NCBI RefSeq assembly: GCF_000378125.1
Contig: NZ_KB899245.1
Span: forward strand, 156,938 to 220,937
Reading direction: 5' to 3'
DNA: 64,000 nt
DNA from: Rudaea cellulosilytica DSM 22992
GTDB lineage: Bacteria > Pseudomonadota > Gammaproteobacteria > Xanthomonadales > Rhodanobacteraceae
Every line of letters starts with the position of its first letter. Position 1 is the first letter of the stretch. Of this stretch, positions 17,267-28,599 are shown piece after piece. The translations under genes and the position numbers were made by a program. The notes beneath the pieces are model-generated. The model saw only the letters and a program-made list of their open reading frames with translations, ran no database searches and was not told the origin of the DNA.

Positions 17267-20200
17267 ATGAATCCGTCACGCCTCTTCATCCTGCGTCCGG
17301 TCGCGACCTCTCTGCTGATGGTCGCGATCCTGCTCGTCGGCATTCTCGCCTATCGCTATCTGCCGCTCTCGGCGCTGCCCGAGGTCGACTACCCGACGAT
17401 CCAGATCACGACGCTGTATCCGGGCGCGAGCCCGGAAGTCATGACCCAGATGGTCACCGCGCCGCTCGAGAAGCAGCTCGGCCAGATGCCCGGCTTGAAT
17501 CAGATGTCGTCGACGAGCTCGGCCGGCGCCTCGGTGCTGACCCTGCAGTTCAGCCTCGATCTGTCGCTCGATGTCGCCGAGCAGGAAGTGCAGGCGGCGA
17601 TCAACGCGGCCGGCACGTTCCTGCCGAGCGATCTGCCGCAGCCGCCGATCTACAGCAAGGTCAATCCGGCCGACGCGCCGATCCTGACCCTGGCGCTGAC
17701 CTCGAAAACGCTGCCGCTGACCCAGCTCGAGGACATCGCCGACACGCGCCTCGCGCAGAAGATTTCGCAGATCGACGGCGTCGGTCTCGTCACCCTGTCG
17801 GGCGGTCAGCGCCCGGCCGTGCGTATCCAGGCCAATCCGACCGCGCTCGCCGCCTACGGCATGAGCATGGAGGACCTGCGCACGGCGATCGTCAACGCCA
17901 ACGTCAACAGTTCCAAGGGCAGCTTCGACGGGCCGACGCGTTCGTACACGATCGACGCGAACGATCAGCTTAAGTCCGCCGATGCCTACAAAACCATCGT
18001 GATCGCGTACAAGAACGGCGCACCGGTGCATCTGACCGACGTCGCCTCGATCGTCGACGGCGCCGAGAACAACAAGCTCGCGGCATGGAAGGACACGCTG
18101 CCCGGCATCATCATGAACATCCAGCGCCAGCCGGGCGCGAACGTGATCCAGGTCGTCGATCAGATCAAGCAGCGCCTGCCGCAGCTGCAGGCCTCGCTGC
18201 CGGCATCGATCGAAGTCAGCGTGCTCACCGACCGCACCGTCACCGTGCGCGCTTCGGTCGAGGACGTGCAGTTCGAGCTGTTCCTTGCCGTCGTTCTCGT
18301 CGTCTTGGTGATCTTCGTCTTCCTGCGCAATCTGCCGGCGACGATCATCCCGAGTTTTTCCGTGCCGCTGTCGCTGGTCGGCACGTTCGGCGTGATGTAC
18401 CTCGCCGGGTTCTCGCTCAACAACCTGACGATGATGGCGCTGACGATCTCCACAGGCTTCGTCGTCGACGACGCAATCGTGATGATCGAGAACATTTCGC
18501 GCTACCTCGAAGAAGGCGACACACCGCTCGAAGCCGCGCTCAAGGGTGCCGGCCAGATCGGTTTCACGATCATCAGCCTGACCGTGTCGCTGATCGCCGT
18601 GCTGATCCCGCTGCTGTTCATGGGCGACGTGGTCGGGCGCCTGTTCCGCCAATTTGCAATCACGCTCGCGGTGACGATCGTGATCTCGGCGATCGTCTCG
18701 CTGACTCTCGTGCCGATGCTGTGCGCGAAGATCCTCAAGCATCACAAGCTCGAAGACGAAAACCGCTTTTCGCGCAAGACCGGCGAAATGTTCGAGCGCC
18801 TCATCGCCGCCTACGGACGCTGGCTGACCTGGGTGCTCGATCGCCAGTTCGCCACCTTGCTCGTCGCGATCGCGACGCTCGTGCTGACGGTGATCCTCTA
18901 TATCGTCATCCCGAAGGGCTTCTTCCCGATTCAGGACACCGGCCTGATCCAGGGCATTTCCGAAGCCTCGCAGTCGATCTCGTTCGCGGCGATGAGCGAG
19001 CGCCAGCAGGCGCTCGGCAAGGCCATCCTCGCCGATCCGGCGGTCGAATCGCTGTCTTCGTTCATCGGCGTCGACGGCACCAACACGACGCTCAACAGCG
19101 GCCGCTTCCTGATCAACCTCAAGCCGCACGGCACGCGCGACGGCGTCGAGACCGTGATCGCGCGCCTGGCCCAGTCGACGCGCCAGGTCACCGGCATCGC
19201 GCTGTACATGCAGCCGGTGCAGGACCTGACGATCGAGGACCGCGTCAGCCGTACCCAGTACCAGTTCACGCTCGGCTCGCCGAATCTTGCCGACCTCAAC
19301 GAATGGGTACCTAAGTTGATCGACGCGCTGAACAAGCGGCCCGAACTCGCCGACGTGGCCAGCGATCTGCAATCGAAGGGATTGCAGGCTTATCTCGACA
19401 TCGACCGCGACACGGCCGGGCGTCTCGGCATCACGCCGGCGGCGGTCGATCAAATTCTCTACGACGCGTTCGGGCAACGCCTGATCTCGAACATCTACAC
19501 CGAGTCGAATCAATATCGCGTCGTGCTCGAAGTGCTGCCGGAACTGCAGAAGGGGCCGAAGGCGCTCGATCGCATCTACATCCCGGGCTTGTCGAACGCG
19601 AACAGCGTAACCTCGTCATCGAGCTCGCTGTCGGGCGTCGGCACGCCGCAGGGCGCGACGCCGGGTGTATCGAGCGGCACGACCCAGGCCGCAATCGAGA
19701 GCGCGCAATTGCCGCTGTCCACGATCACCCGGTTGGACGAGCGCTACGGGCCATTGCTGATCAGTCACATCGGTCAGTTCCCGGCGACGACGATCTCGTT
19801 CAATCTCGGACCGAATGCCTCGCTCGGCGCCGCGGTCGAGGCGATCAAGCAGACCGAGAAAGATCTGGCCATGCCGGCGAGCATCGACACGCAGTTCCAG
19901 GGCGCCGCGCTCGCCTTCCAGGCATCGCTGACCAATACGGTGCTGCTGATCCTCGCGGCGATCGTGACGATGTACATCGTGTTGGGCGTCCTGTACGAGA
20001 GCTTCATCCATCCGATCACGATCCTGTCCACCTTGCCGTCGGCCGGCATCGGTGCACTGCTCGCGCTGATGGTCGCGCGCACCGATCTCGGCATCGTCGG
20101 CATCATCGGCATCATTCTTCTGATCGGCATCGTCAAGAAGAACGCGATCATGATGGTCGACTTCGCCCTCGACGCCGAGCGCAACCAGGGCATGCCGCCG

Positions 20201-20476
20201 CGTGAGGCGATCTACCAGGCCTGCCTGCTGCGCTTTCGCCCGATCTTGATGACCACGCTCGCCGCACTGTTCGGCGCGCTGCCGCTCATGCTCGGCACCG
20301 GCGTCGGTTCCGAATTGCGCCATCCGCTCGGCATCACGATCGTCGGCGGCATGATCGTGTCGCAGATGCTGACCTTGTTCACGACGCCGGTGATTTATCT
20401 CGCTTTCGATCGCCTGCAGCAGAAGCTGTCGAAGCGCTTCGACAACGGCGACTCGACGGAAGAGGCAGCGACATGA
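17267..20476 (+). CDS. mdtB: MdtB-like RND efflux transporter
   Basis: Inner membrane proton-driven drug exporter, 1069 residues, HAE1-type RND topology with 12 helices. It begins [18 protein letters not shown], and has [22 protein letters not shown], the [20 protein letters not shown] helix-4 region with paired Asp residues for proton relay, and the [16 protein letters not shown] second repeat. It works as a heterotrimer with MdtC in the B2C arrangement known from E. coli. An insertion rich in Ser/Gly around residues 780-815 is longer than usual. Overlaps the MdtC start by ATGA. Confidence 0.9.
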   Translation: MNPSRLFILRPVATSLLMVAILLVGILAYRYLPLSALPEVDYPTIQITTLYPGASPEVMTQMVTAPLEKQLGQMPGLNQMSSTSSAGASVLTLQFSLDLSLDVAEQEVQAAINAAGTFLPSDLPQPPIYSKVNPADAPILTLALTSKTLPLTQLEDIADTRLAQKISQIDGVGLVTLSGGQRPAVRIQANPTALAAYGMSMEDLRTAIVNANVNSSKGSFDGPTRSYTIDANDQLKSADAYKTIVIAYKNGAPVHLTDVASIVDGAENNKLAAWKDTLPGIIMNIQRQPGANVIQVVDQIKQRLPQLQASLPASIEVSVLTDRTVTVRASVEDVQFELFLAVVLVVLVIFVFLRNLPATIIPSFSVPLSLVGTFGVMYLAGFSLNNLTMMALTISTGFVVDDAIVMIENISRYLEEGDTPLEAALKGAGQIGFTIISLTVSLIAVLIPLLFMGDVVGRLFRQFAITLAVTIVISAIVSLTLVPMLCAKILKHHKLEDENRFSRKTGEMFERLIAAYGRWLTWVLDRQFATLLVAIATLVLTVILYIVIPKGFFPIQDTGLIQGISEASQSISFAAMSERQQALGKAILADPAVESLSSFIGVDGTNTTLNSGRFLINLKPHGTRDGVETVIARLAQSTRQVTGIALYMQPVQDLTIEDRVSRTQYQFTLGSPNLADLNEWVPKLIDALNKRPELADVASDLQSKGLQAYLDIDRDTAGRLGITPAAVDQILYDAFGQRLISNIYTESNQYRVVLEVLPELQKGPKALDRIYIPGLSNANSVTSSSSSLSGVGTPQGATPGVSSGTTQAAIESAQLPLSTITRLDERYGPLLISHIGQFPATTISFNLGPNASLGAAVEAIKQTEKDLAMPASIDTQFQGAALAFQASLTNTVLLILAAIVTMYIVLGVLYESFIHPITILSTLPSAGIGALLALMVARTDLGIVGIIGIILLIGIVKKNAIMMVDFALDAERNQGMPPREAIYQACLLRFRPILMTTLAALFGALPLMLGTGVGSELRHPLGITIVGGMIVSQMLTLFTTPVIYLAFDRLQQKLSKRFDNGDSTEEAAT

Positions 20477-23400
20477 AGCTCGCCAGCCTTTCCGCGCCGT
20501 TCATCAAGCGGCCGGTCGCGACGACGCTGCTGACGATCGGCGTCGCACTGGCAGGCATGGTGTCGTTTTCGCTGTTGCCGGTGTCGCCGCTGCCGCAGGT
20601 GGATTTCCCGGCCGTGAACGTGTCGGCTTCGTTGCCCGGCGCGAGCCCGGAGACGATGTCGACCTCGGTCACCACGCCGCTGGAGCGTCAGCTCGGCCGC
20701 ATCGCCGGCGTGACCGAGATGACCTCGTCGTCCTCGCTCGGCAATACGCGCATCACGCTTGTGTTCGACCTCTCGCGTGACATCGACGGCGCGGCGCGCG
20801 ACGTGCAGGCGGCGCTCAACGCCGCGCTCGCGCAGCTGCCGAGCGTGCCGACCAATCCGACCTATCGCAAGATCAATCCGGCCGATGCGCCGATCATGAT
20901 CATCGCGATGACCTCGAAGACCCTGACCACGGGGCAGATCTATGATGCCGCCTCGAACGTCGTGGCGCAGAAGATTTCGCAGGTCGAAGGCGTCGGTCAG
21001 GCCTCGATCAGCGGCGCGACGGCGCCGGCGGTGCGCGTCGACATCAATCCGTCCGCGCTCAACAAGTACGGCATCGCACTGGATACGATTCGCATCGCCC
21101 TGCAGAACGCGAACGCGAACCGACCCAAGGGCTATGTCGAGCAAGACGACAAGCATTGGCAGATCTACACCAACGACCAGCTCGGCCTCGACGCCACGCC
21201 CTATCAGAATCTCATCGTGACCTGGAAGGACGGTGCGCCGGTGCGCCTGTCCGACGTCGCCACGGTCAGCAACGGCGTGCAGGACGTGCGCAACCAGGGT
21301 TTGTTCAACAGCGAACCCGCAGTGATTGTGCAGGTCATCAAGCAGCCGGGTGCGAACATCATCGAGACGATCGACCGCATCCGCACGCTGCTGCCGCAGC
21401 TGCGTGCGGCGATCCCTGCCGACATCAATGTAGACATCGCGGTCGATCGCACCAATACGATCCGCGCCTCGCTGCACGACGTCGAGACCACGCTGATCAT
21501 TGCCGTGATCCTGGTGATCTTTGTGGTCTTCATTTTTCTGCGCAACTGGCGCGCTACGCTGATCCCGGCGGTGGCCGTGCCGGTGTCGCTGATCGGCACG
21601 TTCAGCGCGATGTACCTGTTCGGTTTCAGTCTCGATATCCTCTCGCTCATGGCGCTCACCGTGGCGACGGGTTTTGTCGTCGACGACGCGGTCGTTGTGC
21701 TCGAGAACATCTCACGTCACATGGAGGCCGGCATGCCGCGCATGCAGGCGGTGCTGCTTGGCGCGCGCGAAGTCGGATTCACCGTGCTGTCGATGTCGCT
21801 GTCACTGATCGCGGTGTTCATCCCTATCCTGCTCATGGGCGGCCTGGTCGGACGCTATTTCCGCGAATTTTCGATCACGCTCTCGGTGGCGATCCTGGTC
21901 TCGCTCGCCGTCTCGCTGACGACGACGCCGATGATGTGTGCGCGCTTCCTGCGCCACGATCCCGAGCACAAGCCCGGCAAGCTCTTCGAGTTCAGCGAAC
22001 GCACGTTCGCGGCGATGTTGCGTACCTACGAACGCACGCTGTCCTGGGCATTGACGCGGCCGCTGCTGATGATGTTCGTTCTGCTCGCGACGGTCTGTCT
22101 CAACGTGTATCTCTACGTGATCGTGCCGAAAGGCTTCTTCCCGACCGAGGACACGGGCTTCATCGTCGGCGGCGTGCAGGCCGATCAGAGCATCTCCTTC
22201 CAGCTGATGTCGGAGAAGATGCGCGACTTCACCAAGATCGTGAAAGCCGATCCCGCCGTGCAGGACGTGGTCAGTTTCACCGGTGGCGGTCAGCGCAACG
22301 GCGGCTTCGTCTACGCCGCGCTGAAGCCGCTGTCCGAGCGCGGCCTCGGCGCAGACGCGGTGATCAGCCGGCTGCGCGGAAAATTGTCCGACGTGGCCGG
22401 CGCGCAGTTGTTCCTGCAGCCGGCGCAGGACATCCGCACGGGTGGGCGACAGAGCAATTCGACCTATCAGTACACGCTGCAGTCCGACGACCTGGAAACC
22501 TTGCGCAACTGGTCGGACAAGATCAATCAGGCCTTCCAGCAGATGCCCGAGATCACCGACGTCAATTCAGACCAGTCGGCTAAGGGTTTGGAGACCGCTC
22601 TGACCTTCGATCGCGCGACCGCGGCGCGCCTCGGCGTGACCACGCAGGCGATCGACAACGCGCTCAACGATGCCTTCTCGCAGCGTAACGTCTCGAACAT
22701 CTACACCGAGCTCAATCAATACTTCGTCGTCATGCAGCTCGCGCCGCAGTTCCTGCAGAATCCCGACTCGCTCAAGGACATCTACGTGCAGAGCACCTCG
22801 GGCAAGATGGTGCCGCTGTCGGCCTTCTCGAGCTACGGGCTCGGCACGACGCCGCTGGCAGTCAACCACCAGGGCCAGTTCGTGTCGACGACGATTTCGT
22901 TCAACCTGGCCGACGGCGTCAGCCTTTCGCAGGCGTCCAACGCGATCGACCGCGCGATGTCGCGCCTGGGCGTTCCCGGGTCGATCCACGGCAGCTTCGC
23001 CGGCAATGCGCGCGCGTTTGCACAGGGGCAGGGCGACCAGTCGTTTCTGATCCTCGCCGCGCTGATTACGATCTACATCGTCCTCGGCGTGCTCTATGAG
23101 AGCTACGTGCATCCGTTGACGATCTTGTCGACGCTGCCGTCGGCCGGCGTCGGCGCGATCTTCGCGCTGCTTGTCTGCGGTACTCAGTTCACGGTGATTG
23201 CGTTCATCGGCGTGATCCTGCTGATCGGCATCGTCAAGAAAAACGCGATCATGATGATCGACTTCGCCCTCGACGCCGAGCGCCATCAGGGCCTGTCCGC
23301 GCGCGACGCGGTGTACCAGGCGTGCAAGCTGCGCTTCCGGCCGATCATGATGACGACGATGGCGGCGATGCTTGGCGCGCTGCCGCTCGCGATCGGTTAT

Positions 23401-23592
23401 GGCGAGGGCAGCGAGATGCGCAAGCCGCTCGGCATTTCGATCGTCGGGGGCCTGATCGTCAGCCAACTGCTGACGTTGTATACCACCCCGGTCGTATACC
23501 TGTATCTCGACCGCTTCCGCTTGTGGTGCAAGGGCGCGTGGGCGCGCATTTATCGCGCCCCGCCCGGTTCGACACCGGAGGCCGCCGTATGA
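20473..23592 (+). CDS. mdtC: MdtC-like RND efflux transporter
   Basis: Second RND subunit, 1039 residues, translationally coupled to both neighbours by ATGA overlaps. It carries [39 protein letters not shown] and [19 protein letters not shown], and is a clear paralogue of the MdtB protein upstream. The tandem of two distinct RND subunits is diagnostic for MdtBC-type pumps rather than AcrB-type homotrimers. Typical substrates of this class are bile salts, novobiocin and metal-linked compounds; the local substrate is unknown. Confidence 0.9.
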   Translation: MKLASLSAPFIKRPVATTLLTIGVALAGMVSFSLLPVSPLPQVDFPAVNVSASLPGASPETMSTSVTTPLERQLGRIAGVTEMTSSSSLGNTRITLVFDLSRDIDGAARDVQAALNAALAQLPSVPTNPTYRKINPADAPIMIIAMTSKTLTTGQIYDAASNVVAQKISQVEGVGQASISGATAPAVRVDINPSALNKYGIALDTIRIALQNANANRPKGYVEQDDKHWQIYTNDQLGLDATPYQNLIVTWKDGAPVRLSDVATVSNGVQDVRNQGLFNSEPAVIVQVIKQPGANIIETIDRIRTLLPQLRAAIPADINVDIAVDRTNTIRASLHDVETTLIIAVILVIFVVFIFLRNWRATLIPAVAVPVSLIGTFSAMYLFGFSLDILSLMALTVATGFVVDDAVVVLENISRHMEAGMPRMQAVLLGAREVGFTVLSMSLSLIAVFIPILLMGGLVGRYFREFSITLSVAILVSLAVSLTTTPMMCARFLRHDPEHKPGKLFEFSERTFAAMLRTYERTLSWALTRPLLMMFVLLATVCLNVYLYVIVPKGFFPTEDTGFIVGGVQADQSISFQLMSEKMRDFTKIVKADPAVQDVVSFTGGGQRNGGFVYAALKPLSERGLGADAVISRLRGKLSDVAGAQLFLQPAQDIRTGGRQSNSTYQYTLQSDDLETLRNWSDKINQAFQQMPEITDVNSDQSAKGLETALTFDRATAARLGVTTQAIDNALNDAFSQRNVSNIYTELNQYFVVMQLAPQFLQNPDSLKDIYVQSTSGKMVPLSAFSSYGLGTTPLAVNHQGQFVSTTISFNLADGVSLSQASNAIDRAMSRLGVPGSIHGSFAGNARAFAQGQGDQSFLILAALITIYIVLGVLYESYVHPLTILSTLPSAGVGAIFALLVCGTQFTVIAFIGVILLIGIVKKNAIMMIDFALDAERHQGLSARDAVYQACKLRFRPIMMTTMAAMLGALPLAIGYGEGSEMRKPLGISIVGGLIVSQLLTLYTTPVVYLYLDRFRLWCKGAWARIYRAPPGSTPEAAV

Positions 23593-25169
23593 ATATCCTC
23601 GGAAAATCCAAGAGCGCCATGTCCGCAGATCCACTGAAACATGCCGCGCACCGGCGCGCGCTTTCCGTACTTTGTGCGGCCGTGACGATCACTGCTCTGA
23701 GCGGCTGTGCCGTAGGGCCCGATTACAGGAAGCCCGATGTCGCCGGCGCGCAGGCCTACACGGACGACGCCTGGAAGGAACAGGCGGGCTGGAAGCCGGC
23801 GCAGCCGTCCGATGCGCTCGAGCGAGGCGCTTGGTGGGAAATCTTCGGCGATCCCGTGCTCGACGATCTGGTCAAACAGGTCGATGTGTCGAACCAGAGC
23901 CTCAAGCAGGCCGAAGCGCAGTATCGGCAGGCCTCTGCGCTTGTTTCCGGAGCGCGCGCCAATTTCTGGCCGACCGTGTCGGCGAGCATTTCTTCCACGC
24001 GTACCGGTCGCTACAGCACGAGCGGCGGCGGCACGGTTACCGGCGGCACGGTCGCCGCGGGAAAGGGCATCACCAATTCGTATCAGGCGCCGCTCAGCGC
24101 GAGTTGGGAACCCGATCTCTGGGGCAGCGTGCGGCGCACGGTCGAAGGCGATGTCGCCAGCGCGCAGGCGAGTGCCGCGACGCTGGCGAACACGCGTCTG
24201 TCGCTGCAAGCGACGCTGGTGCAGACCTATTTCCAGTTGCGCACTGCCGATGAGCAGAAGCGCCTGCTCGACGACACCGTGGCCGCCTACCAGAAAGCGC
24301 TGGACCTGACCCAGAATCAGTACAACGTCGGCGTCGCCGCGCGTTCGGACGTGGTGCAGGCGCAGACTCAGCTGAAGAGCGCGCAGGCGCAGGCGATCGA
24401 TCTCGGCGTGGCGCGTGCGCAATACGAGCACGCCATCGCCGTGCTCGTCGGCAAGACGCCGGTGCAGTTCTCGCTGGCGCCGCAGCCGCTCAAGATCCAG
24501 CCGCCAGCGATTCCGCTCGAGCTGCCATCGGTCTTGCTCGAGCGCCGCCCCGACGTGGCCGTCGCCGAGCGCCAAGCAGCGCAGGCGAACGCGCAGATCG
24601 GCGTGGCGACCGCGGCTTGGTTCCCGACGTTGAGCCTGTCGGCGACCGGTGGCTATTCCAACTCGGTCTGGTCGCAGTTGTTCGAAGCGCCGAGCCGCTA
24701 CTGGTCGATCGGGCCGAAGATCGCCGAGACCCTGTTCGACGGTGGTGCGCGTCGTGCACAGACCGCGCAGGCGCGCGCCGGCTACGACGCGGCCGTGGCG
24801 AATTATCGCCAGGTCTCGCTCGCTGCATTCCAGAACGTCGAAGACAGCATTGCCGCGCTGCGCATCCTCGAACAGGAAGCGCAGGCTCAGGACGAAGCGG
24901 TCAAACTCGCCGAGCAGTCGCTGGCAATCGCGCTCAACCAGTACCGCGCCGGTATCGTCAGCTATCTCAATGTGATCACTGCACAGAACACCGCCTACAG
25001 CAACGAGCGCTCCGCGATCACGCTGCTCGGCACGCGCCTCAATGACAGCGTCGGCCTGATCAAGGCGCTCGGTGGCGGCTGGCAGGCGACTAAGCTGCCC
25101 GATGCTAGTGCAATAAATTTGCATTCGCAGGCGCCCGCGCCGGAAGCCCCCGCGAAGGAATCGCCGTAG
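23589..25169 (+). CDS. NodT/OprM-family outer membrane efflux lipoprotein
   Basis: 526 residues; a signal peptide ends in the lipobox LSGC, followed by AVGPDYRKPDV, the standard start of NodT-type outer membrane factors. Two OEP repeats form the TolC-like barrel and alpha-helical tunnel, with SASWEPDLWGSVRRTVE and ERRPDVAVAERQAAQANA as family motifs. It completes the tripartite pump encoded by the three upstream genes. The ATG overlaps the MdtC stop. The long frame open upstream of this start is a shadow. Confidence 0.9.
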   Translation: MNILGKSKSAMSADPLKHAAHRRALSVLCAAVTITALSGCAVGPDYRKPDVAGAQAYTDDAWKEQAGWKPAQPSDALERGAWWEIFGDPVLDDLVKQVDVSNQSLKQAEAQYRQASALVSGARANFWPTVSASISSTRTGRYSTSGGGTVTGGTVAAGKGITNSYQAPLSASWEPDLWGSVRRTVEGDVASAQASAATLANTRLSLQATLVQTYFQLRTADEQKRLLDDTVAAYQKALDLTQNQYNVGVAARSDVVQAQTQLKSAQAQAIDLGVARAQYEHAIAVLVGKTPVQFSLAPQPLKIQPPAIPLELPSVLLERRPDVAVAERQAAQANAQIGVATAAWFPTLSLSATGGYSNSVWSQLFEAPSRYWSIGPKIAETLFDGGARRAQTAQARAGYDAAVANYRQVSLAAFQNVEDSIAALRILEQEAQAQDEAVKLAEQSLAIALNQYRAGIVSYLNVITAQNTAYSNERSAITLLGTRLNDSVGLIKALGGGWQATKLPDASAINLHSQAPAPEAPAKESP

Positions 25170-25184
25170 GGGCGGGCGATTCCT

Positions 25185-25213
25185 CGGCTTTCGCGCAAGC
25201 AACGCGAAAGCCG
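25185..25213 (+). terminator. Hairpin after the efflux operon
   Basis: 11-bp perfect stem (25185-25195 with 25203-25213), 7-base loop, no T-run. It lies between convergent stop codons and may attenuate both transcripts. Confidence 0.5.
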
Positions 25214-25217
25214 CGCG

Positions 25218-25676
25218 TTACACCCCGATATCCTCGTTCCACAGCTCGGGCCGTGCGGCGATGAACTTGCGCATCAGCTCGATGCAGCGCGCATCGTTGG
25301 CGAGATCGAGACGCACGCCTTTGCTGCGCAGCCAGTCTTCCTCGCCCATGAAGGTGACGTTCTCGCCGATCACCACGTGCGGGATGCCGTACAACACGAT
25401 CGCGCCTGAGCACATCGAGCACGGCGACAGCGTCGTGTAGATCATCGAGTTGCGATAGACCCGCGCCGGATGGCGGCCGGCGTTTTCCAGCGCGTCCATC
25501 TCGCCGTGCAGCGTCGCGCTGCCTTTCTGCACACGCCGGTTGTGGCCGCGGCCGATGATGCGGCCTTCGTATACAAGTACACTTCCAATCGGAATGCCGC
25601 CCTCGGCGAGACCGAGTTCGGCTTCTGCTATCGCTGCGTCGAGAAAGGGATCCATAGTCCTGTTCGCAAGATTCAT
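25218..25676 (-). CDS. Yeast-type (FCY1-like) cytosine deaminase
   Basis: Zinc-dependent deaminase of 152 residues. The zinc sites are LHGEMDAL (His and proton-shuttling Glu) and TTLSPCSMCSGAI (two Cys). Flanking stretches GRGHNRRVQKGSATLHGE, GIPHVVIGENVTF and the C-terminal RPELWNEDIG match yeast cytosine deaminase closely, more so than tRNA adenosine deaminase TadA or guanine deaminase. It should convert cytosine to uracil for pyrimidine salvage. A shorter start at 25655 (MDPFLDAA) is possible. It sits just downstream of the lpt operon but with a 139-bp gap. Confidence 0.8.
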   Translation of the reverse strand: MNLANRTMDPFLDAAIAEAELGLAEGGIPIGSVLVYEGRIIGRGHNRRVQKGSATLHGEMDALENAGRHPARVYRNSMIYTTLSPCSMCSGAIVLYGIPHVVIGENVTFMGEEDWLRSKGVRLDLANDARCIELMRKFIAARPELWNEDIGV

Positions 25677-25815
25677 GGGTCAATGCGTGCCACGGTCGCG
25701 AGGGGAGACCGTGGCGGAATGAGTGCGGCGATCGTATCGCATCGAAGGACGGGGTGACACGTGGCGGGCGGCGAGGCGGTGGCAATGCGTCAGCCGCACG
25801 CCAACCGGTGGTGCA

Positions 25816-26535
25816 TCACATGCGGAACTTGCTACCCAGATAGACCTCGCGCACCTGCTTGTTCGCGAGCACGTCTTCGGGCGAGCCTTTGGCGAGCACG
25901 CCGCCGTCGCTCATGATGTAGGCGCGGTCGCAGATGCCTAGCGTCTCGCGCACGTTGTGGTCGGTGATGAGGATGCCGATGCCGCGCTCTTTCAGTTGGC
26001 GCACGATGCGCTGGATTTCGTCGACCGAGATCGGGTCAATGCCGGCGAACGGTTCGTCGAGCAGCATGTAGCGCGGATTCGCCGCGAGCGCGCGCGTGAT
26101 CTCGACGCGCCGGCGTTCGCCGCCCGACAGAGACTGGCCTTTGGACTTGGCGATGTGCGCGATCTGCAGTTCGTCGAGCAACGATTCGAGTTCGCGGCGG
26201 CGGCCCTGGGCGTCGAGATCCTCGCGCAGCTCGAGGATGGCGAGCACATTCTCTTCGACGGTGAGGCGACGAAAGACACTCGGTTCCTGTGGCAGATAGC
26301 CGACGCCGAGGCGCGCACGCGCGTGCATCGGCATCGCGGTGATGTCGTGCTCGTCGAGCGTGATGCGACCGGCATCGGCGCCGACGAGGCCGACGACCAT
26401 GTAGAACGTCGTCGTCTTACCCGCGCCGTTCGGGCCGAGCAGGCCGACGATCTCGCCCTGGTCGAGGGTGAACTCGAAGTCGCGCACGACGGCGCGACCC
26501 TTGTAGCTTTTCTGCAGACCGACCGCGTTGAGCAT
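25816..26535 (-). CDS. lptB: LPS export ABC transporter ATPase LptB
   Basis: 239 residues. Walker [11 protein letters not shown]-loop YLPQEPS, signature LSGGERRR, Walker [13 protein letters not shown] and switch His ITDHN are all present, and the C-terminus is that of LptB. It powers extraction of LPS from the inner membrane with LptFG, which are not in the window. Start at 26535 shares one base with the lptA stop (TGATG). Confidence 0.95.
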   Translation of the reverse strand: MLNAVGLQKSYKGRAVVRDFEFTLDQGEIVGLLGPNGAGKTTTFYMVVGLVGADAGRITLDEHDITAMPMHARARLGVGYLPQEPSVFRRLTVEENVLAILELREDLDAQGRRRELESLLDELQIAHIAKSKGQSLSGGERRRVEITRALAANPRYMLLDEPFAGIDPISVDEIQRIVRQLKERGIGILITDHNVRETLGICDRAYIMSDGGVLAKGSPEDVLANKQVREVYLGSKFRM

Positions 26536-27236
26536 CAGTGTGTGCCGTCCTTGCTCTTGTCGGATGCGGCCTTGTCGGCGGCCGGTTTCACGGCAGGCTT
26601 CGCTTCCTTGGGCTGCGGCTTCGCTTCGGCCGCGGCGGGCTTGGCTGCGCCGGTGGGGAAGCCGCAATTGTTCGGGCTCGTCGCCGGCGTCTGTGTCTTC
26701 GCTTCCATGACCATGTGCACGCGGCTCGAAGGCTCGGTCTTGTTGCCCGATTCCATATCACCCGTATCGGTGTTGTAGATCATGTGTTCGCCGCGAAATT
26801 CGCCGCGATTGCCCTGCACGACAACCACGTTGCCAGTCAGTTCGGCGAGGTTGGTCAGGGGGTTGTAGTCGATTTTGTCGGCATTCGCAGTCATCAGCGC
26901 GCAGTCGCCGTCGTGCACTTGCTGCAGGTGCGCTTGCTTGCCGGTGAGGATCACGCGCGACATCTTGCCGGCATTGGGGTCCTTCGCGCTTGAAGGAATC
27001 TGGTACACGGTCGCGTGTGCGGAGGTCATCTTGATCGAACCGCGCGTGATGATGACGTTGCCGTCGAAGTCCGACACGTCCGGATCGTTGGCCGCGCCGG
27101 TTTTGCTTTGCACCGACTTGGAGTAGTTCGCGTCAAGATTCGCTGGCTGGTCCTTGTCGGTTTTCAGCGCGAACGCCTGGCTTGCCAGCAGCAGCGCGGC
27201 AATGCCGCAGACAGTGATGATTTTCGATGTTGTCAT
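26535..27236 (-). CDS. lptA: LPS transport periplasmic protein LptA
   Basis: 233 residues: signal peptide (ending SQAFA), then an OstA/LptA beta-jellyroll domain with [39 protein letters not shown] and [16 protein letters not shown], which form the LPS bridge between membranes. The C-terminal 55 residues are a Lys/Ala/Pro-rich tail ([25 protein letters not shown]) that is longer than in E. coli LptA and may be disordered. Part of the kdsC-lptC-lptA-lptB operon, with overlaps on both sides. Confidence 0.92.
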   Translation of the reverse strand: MTTSKIITVCGIAALLLASQAFALKTDKDQPANLDANYSKSVQSKTGAANDPDVSDFDGNVIITRGSIKMTSAHATVYQIPSSAKDPNAGKMSRVILTGKQAHLQQVHDGDCALMTANADKIDYNPLTNLAELTGNVVVVQGNRGEFRGEHMIYNTDTGDMESGNKTEPSSRVHMVMEAKTQTPATSPNNCGFPTGAAKPAAAEAKPQPKEAKPAVKPAADKAASDKSKDGTH

Positions 27237-27859
27237 TTCCCTTTCCCCGGCAGGCTGACGATGTGTACGTTGGACAGGAACTCGATTGTCTTCAAGTCCA
27301 TGTCGGCCTTCATGCCGACGCTGTGCGAGACCGTGTTCGTTTCGGAGATGACCGTCGGTGCCGCGGTTTCCATGCGTTTGTCGCGGTGCGGCGCATTGGC
27401 GACCGGGCGGCCCTGGGCGTCCTTGAGTTTCGGGTCGGTCGTGATGGTCAGGTCATTGGTGTCGAGATCGACGCGCTCCACCTTTTCGGTTGGCTCGCGA
27501 TGCATCAGGACCTTGCCTTCGAGCTTCATCACGTTGCCGTCCTTGTCGACCCATGCCGACTCGGACGTACCCTTCCAGGTATTGCTGCTGTTATCGATGA
27601 TCTCGTAGTTCGGAAGGGTGACGTAGATCGAGCCGTCGTCGCCGCGGCGCGCCATGCGCGGCCCGGTGACACTGAACGAGAACGCGCCTTCGCTGTCGAG
27701 CGCATCGAGGGTGAAATCGTTCATCGTGTAGTCCGAGCGCGGCGGGCCGGTGAAGTCCTCGCTTGTGTCGCGCGCGCGCATGAGCCATACCTCCATCCAT
27801 GCGGCGAACGCGATCAGTGCGAGGACGGCGACGATGAGCCAGGGACGGCGTTCGATCAT
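27233..27859 (-). CDS. lptC: LPS export protein LptC
   Basis: 208 residues. A single N-terminal membrane helix (WLIVAVLALIAFAAWMEVWL) anchors a periplasmic beta-jellyroll; ARDTSEDFTGPPRSDYTMNDFTL and LTLEGKV-like LKLEGKVLMHREP are family features. It receives LPS from LptBFG and passes it to LptA. Four-base overlaps with kdsC upstream and lptA downstream indicate one transcript. Confidence 0.9.
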   Translation of the reverse strand: MIERRPWLIVAVLALIAFAAWMEVWLMRARDTSEDFTGPPRSDYTMNDFTLDALDSEGAFSFSVTGPRMARRGDDGSIYVTLPNYEIIDNSSNTWKGTSESAWVDKDGNVMKLEGKVLMHREPTEKVERVDLDTNDLTITTDPKLKDAQGRPVANAPHRDKRMETAAPTVISETNTVSHSVGMKADMDLKTIEFLSNVHIVSLPGKGK

Positions 27860-28380
27860 GGCAGTTCGAGCTTGCCCTGCGCGGCGAGCAGCAGATCGCA
27901 GACCTCGCGCGCGGCGCCGTTGCCGCCGCCCAGGCGCGTGCGCCAGAGCGCGCGTTCGCGCACGTAAGGATGCGCGTTGGCCGGTGCGATCGACAAGCCC
28001 GCGCGCTGCATCGGCGGCAGGTCGACCACGTCATCGCCGGTATAGCAGGCGTCCGCCGGATCGAGCTGCAGCGCCTTGAGCAGATGTTCGAAGCAGGCGA
28101 GCTTGTCGGAGCGGCCCTGGTAGACATGGACGATGCCGAGCTCGGCCATGCGCACCGAGACGGCATGGCTCGTGCGCGCGGTGATCACCGCGACCTCGAC
28201 ACCTGCGGCGGCGAGACGCTTCATTCCGGCGCCGTCGTGCGCGTGGAACGTCTTCAACTCGCTGCCGTCGGCCGTATACCAGAGCCGACCGTCGGTCAGT
28301 ACGCCATCGACGTCGAACACGGCGAGCTTGATGCGTGCGGCGCGCTGGAGGATATCGGCGGGAAGGTCGGTCGGCAGCAT
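27856..28380 (-). CDS. kdsC: 3-deoxy-D-manno-octulosonate 8-phosphate phosphatase KdsC
   Basis: HAD-superfamily phosphatase, 174 residues. Nucleophile motif VFDVDGVLTDG, ITAR motif II (AVITARTS), Lys in GRSDKL and YTGDDVVDLPPM motif IV are those of KdsC. It dephosphorylates Kdo-8-phosphate in the LPS core pathway. The ATG at 28380 fits the family length. It is the first gene of the lpt operon; kdsD lies upstream after a 219-bp hairpin-containing gap. Confidence 0.93.
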   Translation of the reverse strand: MLPTDLPADILQRAARIKLAVFDVDGVLTDGRLWYTADGSELKTFHAHDGAGMKRLAAAGVEVAVITARTSHAVSVRMAELGIVHVYQGRSDKLACFEHLLKALQLDPADACYTGDDVVDLPPMQRAGLSIAPANAHPYVRERALWRTRLGGGNGAAREVCDLLLAAQGKLELP

Positions 28381-28546
28381 GAGGTTCGGGCGGGAATATT
28401 GGCTGGCAATTCTACAGGCAACGGGCGTTAACGCGGGCTGAGGAAGTTGGCTTTGCGCCAGGCATTCCGGCTTGCTCCGAAGGAGTAGGCCGGATACGAG
28501 GGAAACGCTCGCGCAGCAAATGTCCCGCGCCTCTTGCCTCGTCATC

Positions 28547-28570
28547 GGCGAATTGCATCCGCAATTCGCC
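28547..28570. repeat. Perfect inverted repeat between kdsD and kdsC
   Basis: 10-bp stem (28547-28556 with 28561-28570) with a 4-base loop. The surrounding 28381-28599 gap has no gene; a second, weaker hairpin lies about 28470-28495. Could be a REP element or an attenuator. Confidence 0.6.
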
Positions 28571-28599
28571 CCTGAGGCTATTCAGCGCGAATGGTCTCG